Below, piece after piece: positions 25,572 to 32,041 of a stretch of DNA of 64,000 bases (within the stretch, counting starts at the first letter, position 1; the number at the start of each line of letters is the position of its first letter). This DNA comes from Haloimpatiens lingqiaonensis. Lineage in GTDB: Bacteria; Bacillota; Clostridia; Clostridiales; Clostridiaceae. The stretch lies in NCBI RefSeq assembly GCF_044502415.1, contig NZ_CP172402.1, one strand, 5' to 3'. A program made the translations under genes and the position numbers. Below the pieces are notes generated by a model that saw only the letters and a list, made by a program, of their open reading frames with translations, did not search any database and was not told the origin of the DNA.

Positions 25572-26281
25572 AAGGTGGAATAAGTGATCCGAGAAATGAA
25601 AATATCTTTAAGATGTTTAATTTACTAGGTATTGGAGAACGTGCAGGTTCAGGCCTCGAAAATATACAATTAGCATGGAAAGAACAACAGTGGTTAGCAC
25701 CAGATTTGGAAGAATTATATGATCCAGATAGAATAGTATTGACATTAAGGACAATTTCAATGTTACCAGAACAAAGCATAATGTTACTTAAAGCAGCATT
25801 AAGGAATAAGTATAATGAATTAAAGAGAGAAGAAGTTATGGCACTAGTAGCAGCAGATCAAGAGGAATATGTTACTAATAATAGACTTCAACAACTACTG
25901 GATACACATGCAATAAATAGTCATAAAATACTATCATCATTAGTTGATAAAGGTTATTTGGAGGCTGATGGAATAGGCAGAGGAACTAAGTATTATTTAA
26001 CAGAATTATTTAAAAACGTAAGCAATGGAAATATAAATGATATAGATAATGATGATTGTGATAAAAAATCAGTTGTTTTAGGAGAAGATGAAAAAAAGGT
26101 GCTAGATTATATAATAAAAAATGAATCTATAAATACTAAAAAATGTATTAGTGAGTTAGGTTTTGGTAGAACGAAGAGTAAAGAGATTTTTAATGCATTA
26201 ATACAATTAGATAAAATAAAAAGAATTGGAGCAGGGTCGAAAATTAGATATGTATTAGTAGATTCAAATGTAGAAGAATAA
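25569..26281 (+). pseudogene. ATP-binding (AlbA_2/RecG-like) regulator, 5'-truncated
   Basis: The frame opens right after the recombinase stop with KGGISDPRNENIFKMFNLL and continues to GIGERAGSGLENI, the late part of the ATP-binding (HATPase_c_4-like) domain found in Schlafen-type AlbA_2 proteins often labelled RecG-like helicases. Two winged-helix segments follow (about 70-150 and 165-220). The N-terminal AlbA domain, about 350 residues, is missing and is not seen elsewhere in the window. The simplest reading is that the recombinase-bearing unit joined or deleted into this gene, leaving only the 3' part. A GTG or ATG within the fragment could still yield a short DNA-binding peptide. Full-length relatives are putative transcription regulators. 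Confidence 0.7.
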
Positions 26282-26284
26282 AAA

Positions 26285-26314
26285 CGACCGGTCGCGACCT
26301 GCAGCGACCGATGG
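26285..26314. repeat. Three GC-rich 10-bp direct repeats at the island/chromosome junction
   Basis: CGACCGGTCG, CGACCTGCAG and CGACCGATGG lie end to end, each beginning CGACC and ending in G. CGGTCGC and GCGACCG inside the block also pair as a hairpin (26289-26310). GC content is far above the surroundings. The block lies between the stop of the ATP-binding fragment and the truncated manC. Confidence 0.6.
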
Positions 26315-26342
26315 AAATTTAATTAAAAAGACCTATATCCTG

Positions 26343-27164
26343 AACAAGGAGACCGCCACATGCATAGGTCTTTCAGCCGTGAAGCTTTTAAAAAAAGATC
26401 AAGATGCAACTATGATTGTTTTGCCATCAGATCATTATATAGAGGGCAATGAAGAATTTATAGATACCATAAATCAAGCAGTAGAGATAGTCCAGAGAAG
26501 AAGGGGACTTGTGACCATAGGGATAAATCCTACGAGGCCTGAAACTGGATATGGTTATATAAGAGCTGGTGAAAGAATAGTCAGCAGAATACCTTCATAT
26601 AAGGTTGAGAGATTTTTGGAAAAACCAAATCTTGAAGTGGCCAAGGATTTAATATTGGATGGAAATTATATGTGGAACAGTGGAATGTTCATATGGAGGG
26701 CAGATGTATTCCTTAGAGAAATGGAGAGGTATTTACCTAAAATGTATGAAAGGCTTATGAATATATATAAGGCTTTAGATACAGAGGAAGAGGAAAAGGT
26801 TATAGCGGAAGAATATCAGTTAATAGATGGGATATCTGCAGACTTTGGAATAATGCAAAAGACTAGAAAAGCTTATGTAATAAAAAGTAATTTTATATGG
26901 GATGATATTGGCAGTTTTGAGTCCCTTAGTAGGTTTTTAGAAAATTTCCGAGGAAATAGTATATCCGGCAATGCCTACATGGAGGAAAGTGAAAATTGTG
27001 CTATATTTGGAGGGGAGAAACTTATAATTGGTTTTGGAATAAAGGATTTGGTAATAGTAGATTCAAAAGATGTGATTCTTATTATGGACAAAAATAAGGA
27101 TCAGGAAATGAAACATTTAGTAAATAAAATGAAGGATGATGAGGATTTAAGTGAATATTTGTAA
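26343..27164 (+). pseudogene. manC: Mannose-1-phosphate guanylyltransferase, 5'-truncated
   Basis: The frame begins with NKETATCIGLSAVKLL, which aligns with the middle of GDP-mannose pyrophosphorylases, and continues with VLPSDHYI, GYIRAGE, FLEKPN, NYMWNSGMFIWR and FIWDDIGSFESL, all family landmarks. About 273 residues remain of a usual 350. The first 80 or so, including the GGxGTRxxPLS nucleotide-binding loop, are absent. The protein therefore cannot bind GTP normally. Just upstream, another frame has DLYPEQGD-like codons, suggesting further decay. The break falls at the GC-rich triple repeat, so I think the accessory region to the left replaced or separated the 5' part. The enzyme normally makes GDP-mannose for polysaccharides. 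Confidence 0.8.
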
Positions 27165-27234
27165 AAAAAATCTAAAATATCCATTGCTTATTTTTGAGGT
27201 AATTCATAATAGAGTTATAAAATAATTTAATGGT

Positions 27235-27334
27235 AAAGGGGATGTGACACTAAAAATAAACACTACGATATATTGTGATGGATTTAAATATGTCACAATA
27301 TATCGTATGTAAATTTTTTAATGAAATAGCCCTT
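27235..27334. repeat. About 100-bp palindromic repeat, copy A
   Basis: Arms AAAGGGG... and ...GCCCTTT enclose a near-palindrome whose core pairs ACGATATATTGTGA with TCACAATATATCGT. Two related palindromes occur at 43246 and 56378. Confidence 0.65.
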
Positions 27335-27362
27335 TAATTATTGTATACTAGCCTTCCCTTTA

Positions 27363-27692
27363 TTATCTACTAGCTTTTCCTTTATTAGCTACAGAATCAG
27401 CGTTCAATCGTTTGGTTTCTTCCATAGTGTTTGTAAAGCTATCAGCAGGCATAGCACTACTTGTCATTGAGGTACTAGACATATTAGACATACTAGATGT
27501 AGAACTAGCCATACCTTTATTAGCAACAGATTCATCGTTTAATCTCTTGGTTTCTTCAATAGTATTTGTAAAGCTATTAGAAGGTATAGTGCTACTTGTC
27601 ATTGAGTTGTTAGACATAGAACGACCTTTTCCTTTATTAGCTACAGATTGAGCATTTAATCTTTTAGTTTCTTCCATAGTATTATTATTCAT
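27363..27692 (-). CDS. Repeat protein resembling gamma-type small acid-soluble spore protein
   Basis: The 109-residue protein is built of three copies of a block close to EETKRLNAQSVANKG, joined by Ser/Thr/Met/Asn-rich linkers. Low hydrophobicity, lack of Cys and Trp, and Asn/Gln-rich repeats recall gamma-type SASPs such as SspE, which store amino acids in the spore core, though the repeat itself is not the SspE one. A clear AGAGGTG site precedes the ATG. A 134-bp structured repeat sits in its leader, 27 bases ahead of the start. A spore role is inferred from composition and from the sporulation-rich neighbourhood. It could also be an unrelated low-complexity protein. Confidence 0.55.
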   Translation of the reverse strand: MNNNTMEETKRLNAQSVANKGKGRSMSNNSMTSSTIPSNSFTNTIEETKRLNDESVANKGMASSTSSMSNMSSTSMTSSAMPADSFTNTMEETKRLNADSVANKGKASR

Positions 27693-27719
27693 AAGTAATA
27701 CACCTCTCTTTTTATAAAG

Positions 27720-27853
27720 TTTATCCGATGACTACCTTCCGTAACACTCCCACTTCTAACAAAGTGGGAGATAACGGCAGCTACGTCCTTGGATAACGGT
27801 CTCTAACCTTTAGTTGGAGTAAAAACTCCATCTGAAGCTAAGAGCTCTGTTTA
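27720..27853 (-). repeat. 134-bp structured repeat, copy 1
   Basis: Read on the minus strand, the segment forms a long first hairpin, then TTATCC/GGATAA enclosing CTGCCGT or its variant pairing with ACGGCAG, and inside that CTCCCACTT/AAGTGGGAG. It is nearly identical in sequence and exactly equal in length to copy 2 at 54539. Both copies lie just upstream of minus-strand genes. It may be a non-autonomous mobile element or a leader RNA. Confidence 0.75.
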
Positions 27854-28161
27854 TTTTTTTGTACACTTTTATTTTGTCTATTTTGCATTAGTATATTAGT
27901 ATGTAATGGTGGGATTTGAGGAAATTTTTTTGCTATATGAGATTTAAAGAAAAGTTTTAACCAAGAAGTCACCACTTCAGTGTAAGCAAGTGGTGGGAAA
28001 GTTCATATTGTTTATTGTTTATTGTTTATGAAGAGGGAGTTTCTTAGTTAGTATAATAATGGTAAACTTTAAAATTATATATCCAAAATTTTTCTTTTTT
28101 CTGGTATAATTTTTATATGAGAAAATTTATTTATAGTTGTTATAGGGGGCAGTATGAATTT

Positions 28162-28776
28162 ATGAAAAGAAAAATATTAAATGTAATCAGTATTTTATTA
28201 ATAGTTTCGGGAATAGCTATTATAGGTGCTACTCTTTATTTAAGATATTCAGCGGAAAAGAAAAACAAGGACATGGTAAAACAGTTTGAGGAAATGGTGA
28301 AAGATAGTAAAAATAAAGAAACAAAGGGTAAAGAAACAGAAAAGGTGGATTCTAAGGATAAAGATAAAAAGGACACTTCTTTACCAAAGGGAACTATAGG
28401 GATTATAAATATACCTAAAATTGACTTAACTGTAGCTATAGGAGAGGGCATTAAAAAGGAACTTTTAAGGTATGCGGTGGGACACTTTTCTGAAACTGTG
28501 ATGCCAGGTGAAAAAGGGAATTGTGCTCTGGCAGGACATAGTAGCTATGTGTACAATGAGTTTTTTAATGGACTGGAAGAGAACATAAAGGATGGAGACG
28601 AAATTTTAATAAAAACCATGCAAGGGGATTTTGTGTATAAAGTTTATGAAAAATTTGTAGTGGAACCTGAAAGGGTGGATGTTTTAAATCCTTCTGAAGA
28701 AAGTATTCTTACTTTAGTAACTTGTACAGAAAAGGGAAAAAGAAGGTTGATAGTAAGGGGAAAATTGCAAAAATAA
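28162..28776 (+). CDS. Class D-like sortase
   Basis: About 204 residues with an N-terminal membrane segment (ILNVISILLIVSGIAIIGATLYL), a Lys/Glu/Asp-rich stalk, and a sortase beta-barrel domain. The catalytic His lies in ALAGHSSY, the Cys in LTLVTCT and the Arg in RRLIVRG, in the correct order and spacing. Size and the TLVTC form fit the class D group, which in clostridia joins cell-wall or spore-coat substrates to peptidoglycan. Two starts are possible: ATG at 28117 or 28162. I prefer 28162, which begins directly with the basic stretch before the membrane helix and has GGGGC upstream. No LPxTG-like substrate gene is adjacent. The gene ends at a bidirectional terminator. Confidence 0.85.
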   Translation: MKRKILNVISILLIVSGIAIIGATLYLRYSAEKKNKDMVKQFEEMVKDSKNKETKGKETEKVDSKDKDKKDTSLPKGTIGIINIPKIDLTVAIGEGIKKELLRYAVGHFSETVMPGEKGNCALAGHSSYVYNEFFNGLEENIKDGDEILIKTMQGDFVYKVYEKFVVEPERVDVLNPSEESILTLVTCTEKGKRRLIVRGKLQK

Positions 28777-28832
28777 ATTATTGTATAAATCATTTTATAG
28801 CTATTATTTTTATTAACATAATTATATATATA

Positions 28833-28872
28833 AAACCCTACATAATTTTATTCACACGAATCTGTAGGGTTT
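28833..28872. terminator. Terminator after the sortase gene
   Basis: AAACCCTACA (28833-28842) and TGTAGGGTTT (28863-28872) form a perfect 10-bp stem. The rest of the gap up to the transposase gene holds the left end of the insertion sequence. Confidence 0.75.
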
Positions 28873-29120
28873 ATAATTTTGTGTAAATACATTTCACTCT
28901 ATGAAAAAAGTAGAAATATAAAAGCTTATTTTGAATTATTATGATGAAATATTTAATAATTTGAAGTAAATTGGTTATATAAAAAAATTTCAGAAGTTTA
29001 GCGCTTAAAAATTTTTGGGGCGTGAGCCCGCTGATTTATAATGAATGATTGAGGGTTAGGTTAAAAACCATAAATTCTGATTTTTGCTGGAAATTTTAGA
29101 GAAAAAATTTGCATAATAAA

Positions 29121-29171
29121 AGCATCCTTTTTATAATAGTTTTTACTAGAAACCAACTTAAAAAGGATGCT
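29121..29171 (+). promoter_or_regulatory. Hairpin locking the transposase ribosome site
   Basis: AGCATCCTTTTT (29121-29132) is the exact reverse complement of AAAAAGGATGCT (29160-29171). The right arm covers the AAGGATG site used by the transposase start at 29178. Read-through transcripts would be folded and poorly translated, a common control in insertion sequences. Confidence 0.75.
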
Positions 29172-29177
29172 GATAAA

Positions 29178-30431
29178 ATGAGTAAAAGTTATTTAAAACA
29201 ATTACTTACTTATATTAATAAGGTATACGATATAGGTGAAAAAATCAATAACTTAAAAGATAAAAGAATAAAATCTGATGTAAAAATTTCAACAATTACC
29301 TTCGTGGTGTTATTTGGATTTATGCTTCAGATAAGAAGTTTCAATAGATTAGAACATTGGCTTAAAAAAGGCAAGTTTAAAAAAGTAATACCTAAAAAAA
29401 CTAAAATGCCACGCATTGATGCCGTTAGGCGCTCCTTAAGTGATTTTGATTTAGATGGATTAAAAGAAATTCATAAACATATAATAAAAACCATTGTAAA
29501 AAATAAAGTATTTAGAAATGGTACTATAGATAAATTAAAAGTAGTTGCCATAGACGGTGTAGAGCTATTTGAAAGCACTAAAAAGTGTTGTGATAAATGC
29601 CTTACAAGAGTTGATAAAAATGGAACTACTCATTATTTTCATAGAACAGTAGTATGTACAACCGTAGGTTCTGATCCACACATTATTTTAGGGCAAGAGA
29701 TGCTTGAGCCTAAAAAGGACAGTTCAGATAAGGATGAGGGGGAAACTACAGGTGGCAAAAGACTAATCAGAAGACTTTATAAAGAGTATCATCATTTTGC
29801 AGATATTATAGTTGCTGACGCTTTATATTGTAAGTCTACTTGGATTAAAGAAGTACTCTCTATAGGAATGAATGCAGTAGTAAGGGTTAAAGATGAACGA
29901 CTTCATATTGTAAAAGATGCACTAGCTTTATTTAAGTGCCGTGAGGCAGATAAAGAATGGATAGTTAATAAAAAAAATAAAAATTATTTAAAGATAAAAG
30001 CTTGGGATGAAGATAACTTTGAAATGGCTGATTCAGAAATAAAAGTAAGGTTTATAAAATTTATAGAAGAAGTTCATACTGGAGATAAGGTAGAAATTAA
30101 AGAAGCATGGATTATAACAACAGACAAATTTACATCAGTAGAAACCTTATGGAAGATAATGCATAAAAGATGGGACATTGAAAATAATGTATTTCATCAG
30201 TTAAAAACAGAATGGCATTTAGATCATTGTTTTCTTCATAGCCCTACGGGCGTAGAAACAGTGGCAATGTTTTTAATACTAGCATTTAATTTGATGCAAT
30301 TGTACTTTTTTAGGTGTATAAGATCCTTCAGAAAAAAACGAATGCTTCAAATAGATATTGTTGAAGATATAAGAGATGAGAGATTTACTATAGAAGATGA
30401 CTGGATCAATCCACTATTTGTAAAGACTTAA
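29178..30431 (+). CDS. DDE transposase (DDE_Tnp_1/IS4-like)
   Basis: A 417-residue transposase. VVAIDGVELFES carries the first Asp, IIVADALYCKSTW the second, and WDIENNVFHQLKTEWHLDHCF the Glu in the Y/W-x-x-E-N form used by IS4-type enzymes. A Cys-rich insertion (CCDKC) lies between the first and second acid. No frameshift or stop is present, so the protein may be active. The ATG at 29178 is preferred over a longer TTG-initiated frame because AAGGATG is properly spaced and the hairpin around it is designed for this start. I could not assign a named IS. Confidence 0.88.
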   Translation: MSKSYLKQLLTYINKVYDIGEKINNLKDKRIKSDVKISTITFVVLFGFMLQIRSFNRLEHWLKKGKFKKVIPKKTKMPRIDAVRRSLSDFDLDGLKEIHKHIIKTIVKNKVFRNGTIDKLKVVAIDGVELFESTKKCCDKCLTRVDKNGTTHYFHRTVVCTTVGSDPHIILGQEMLEPKKDSSDKDEGETTGGKRLIRRLYKEYHHFADIIVADALYCKSTWIKEVLSIGMNAVVRVKDERLHIVKDALALFKCREADKEWIVNKKNKNYLKIKAWDEDNFEMADSEIKVRFIKFIEEVHTGDKVEIKEAWIITTDKFTSVETLWKIMHKRWDIENNVFHQLKTEWHLDHCFLHSPTGVETVAMFLILAFNLMQLYFFRCIRSFRKKRMLQIDIVEDIRDERFTIEDDWINPLFVKT

Positions 30432-30552
30432 CTTTAAAATAAAATTGGAAATTATTTATTAAGATTTCGTGGGGTAGGGGTAAGTGTATCTATTTTTGCG
30501 ACCTATCGGTCTGCGGGCTTACCAGCCCTTTAAGTAAATGTAAAAAGATACA

Positions 30553-30583
30553 ATTCCAGTAAAAATAAAATTTTTACTGGAAT
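30553..30583 (+). terminator. Hairpin beyond the insertion sequence
   Basis: ATTCCAGTAAAAA and TTTTTACTGGAAT form a perfect 13-bp stem with a 5-base loop. It probably stops transposase transcripts before the zinc-ribbon gene. Confidence 0.6.
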
Positions 30584-30618
30584 TTAGGTGCTAAATCTCT
30601 GAAAAAATTTAAAATATA

Positions 30619-30647
30619 TTGCATATTAAAGATAAATGTGATATATT
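30619..30647 (+). promoter_or_regulatory. Promoter of the zinc-ribbon gene
   Basis: TTGCAT (30619-30624) and TATATT (30642-30647) with a 17-base spacer. This implies an untranslated leader of roughly 130 bases. Confidence 0.6.
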
Positions 30648-30711
30648 AATAATATTATTAATGATGTTGTAGTTAATAATATTATCACAGAAAAGATTTA
30701 ATAACGATTAA

Positions 30712-30780
30712 AACATTCCCTTTTTAGGTTATCGAGTAAATCCGTTTTAAATCTTGATGTAAATTAAAAGGAGGAATGTT
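30712..30780 (+). promoter_or_regulatory. Leader that can mask the ribosome site of the zinc-ribbon gene
   Basis: AACATTCC (30712-30719) is the exact reverse complement of GGAATGTT (30773-30780), which overlaps the GGAGG ribosome site (30770-30774) directly before the ATG. The adjoining CTTTTT/AAAAGG bases can extend the pairing. This would give translational control, for example by temperature; that is inference. Confidence 0.55.
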
Positions 30781-30783
30781 TAA

Positions 30784-30951
30784 ATGGCAGATAAGACTTT
30801 AACATGTAAAGACTGCGGAAAAGAATTTGTATTCACTGAGGGAGAACAAGCGTTCTACAAAGAAAAAGGATTCGAAAATGAACCTCAAAGATGCCCTGAG
30901 TGCAGAAAAGCTAGAAAGCAAGAAAGAAACAACAGAGGATTCAGAAGATAA
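30784..30951 (+). CDS. Small zinc-ribbon protein (zf-trcl type)
   Basis: A 55-residue protein with two CxxC pairs, LTCKDCGKEF and RCPECRKARK, about 30 residues apart, a FTEGEQAFYKEKGF segment between, and a basic RNNRGFRR tail. This is the layout of the probable zinc-ribbon family common in Firmicutes; members are abundant and of unknown role, possibly nucleic-acid binding. Lysine- and arginine-rich ends support RNA or DNA contact. It is a single-gene unit: its own promoter, a long leader with an RBS-masking arm, and a strong terminator directly after it. Confidence 0.8.
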   Translation: MADKTLTCKDCGKEFVFTEGEQAFYKEKGFENEPQRCPECRKARKQERNNRGFRR

Positions 30952-30969
30952 TATCAACTGATATAGAAG

Positions 30970-31001
30970 CCTATAGGGATTTATTCCTATAGGTTTTTTA
31001 T
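30970..31001 (+). terminator. Terminator after the zinc-ribbon gene
   Basis: Two copies of CCTATAGG pair with each other around an 8-base loop and are followed by six T residues. Confidence 0.85.
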
Positions 31002-31050
31002 TTTAAAATAAGATTTTAATTTTTAGTAAAATTTTTTGATAAAATAATAA

Positions 31051-31131
31051 AAATCTGTCTTTAATAAAGTAATAAATGTGGTTTTGTGAATATTAAAAAC
31101 TCACATTTACTACAAAATTTAAGACAGATTT
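31051..31131. repeat. 81-bp palindrome at the 3' side of the 31134 gene
   Basis: AAATCTGTCTT pairs with AAGACAGATTT, and inside it GTAATAAATGTG pairs imperfectly with CACATTTACTAC. It may serve as a terminator for the minus-strand gene or be a small repeat element. Confidence 0.6.
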
Positions 31132-31133
31132 CT

Positions 31134-31460
31134 TTATTTTAGTTTTCCTATTTTACCTTTAAGTGCTTTAATACGGCCACTTACATAGTTAAAAAGTTCA
31201 TCTTTATTATCTTTTATACCAGCAGGGGCATTGGCAACTATATACATAATATCAAACATATTAGCTTTTATGTTCTCAGAAATTTCATAAGCTAACCATT
31301 TGTTTTTTACTTTCCAATAAGTAGAATTGAATTCATCTGCTTGTTTTTTAGTGTAGTAGCCTTTTTCAATACCAAATTGAAACAAATCTGCTGCTGCCTC
31401 TAGTTCCTCTATGTCTTCAGCTTGTAAAGTCTCGTCAATAAGAGTTTCAAAATTTTTCAT
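31134..31460 (-). CDS. Conserved-looking hypothetical protein (108 aa)
   Basis: An acidic, helical protein beginning MKNFETLIDETLQAEDIEELEAAADLFQF. I recognise no domain; there is no signal peptide, membrane segment or Cys motif. The ATG at 31460 has AAGGAG well spaced upstream; a longer frame to 31484 runs over that site. The gene stands alone on the minus strand between the zinc-ribbon gene and topB. Its regular codon use and good ribosome site suggest a real gene. Confidence 0.65.
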   Translation of the reverse strand: MKNFETLIDETLQAEDIEELEAAADLFQFGIEKGYYTKKQADEFNSTYWKVKNKWLAYEISENIKANMFDIMYIVANAPAGIKDNKDELFNYVSGRIKALKGKIGKLK

Positions 31461-31680
31461 AGTACCACTCCTTTTCAATGACATATTAATAGTTTAAACC
31501 TATAGCATATTAGGTATACTGGATTATAATGGTATTTAAAATATGCCAGGTTTTCTATTTTAATATCCAACGGATTTATATTATATCATAGTGCATAGTA
31601 AAATCCTTGATAATTGAAAATTCTGTGTTTTTATATGGATAATAATATAAGGTATAATAGCAGTAAGGAATTTATAAATT

Positions 31681-31870
31681 ACTCAACTTTCTCATAAAAA
31701 TTTTGGGTTCTACACTATATAAGGTAATAGGTAATAAGTAAGAAGTAAAAAGTAAAAAGTAAGAAGTAAGAAGTAAGAAGTAAAAAGTAAGAAGTAAAAA
31801 GTAAGAAGTAAGAAGTAAGAAGTAATAAGTAAAAAGTAAGAAGTAAAAGGTAATAATTAATAGGTAAGAA
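31681..31870. repeat. Heptamer repeat tract with a terminal-repeat-like left edge
   Basis: The tract begins ACTCAACTTTCTCATA, the left-edge sequence of the family at 56571, and then runs as about 20 copies of AAGTAAG or AAGTAAA up to about 31870. No matching right edge is visible. This fills the gap between the 31134 gene and topB (31461-32041); I see no gene in the rest of it. Confidence 0.75.
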
Positions 31871-32041
31871 ATAAGGAGTATTAATTGCTAAATGACCAAT
31901 GCTAATTGAACATTGTTAATTTGCAGTCTATGCATAAAACAAGTAAAATAAATTAGTGTATGAGAATGTACACACGTATAGAAAGGAAGTGAGTTTTTAG
32001 TGATTCAGTGCGTTTTATTCACTTTTTCACTAAAATAATAT

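Larger units (their letters stand above)
29000..30540 (+). mobile_element. IS4-superfamily-like insertion sequence (ends approximate)
   Basis: A single DDE transposase gene is flanked by an imperfect inverted pair: GTGAGCCCGC at 29022-29031 and GCGGGCTTAC at 30513-30522 (9 of 10 match). These may be near the true ends, but I cannot fix the tips or a target duplication. The region between sortase and the zinc-ribbon gene has no other coding content. Confidence 0.6.

Noticed and set aside
27720..27853. 134-bp repeat as a known riboswitch
   Set aside because: I compared it by eye with conserved cores of SAM, lysine, glycine, c-di-GMP, TPP, FMN and T-box leaders and found none of them.
31722..31870. 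Possible CRISPR-like array in the heptamer tract
   Set aside because: Units are 7 bp and contiguous with no unique spacers of constant length.
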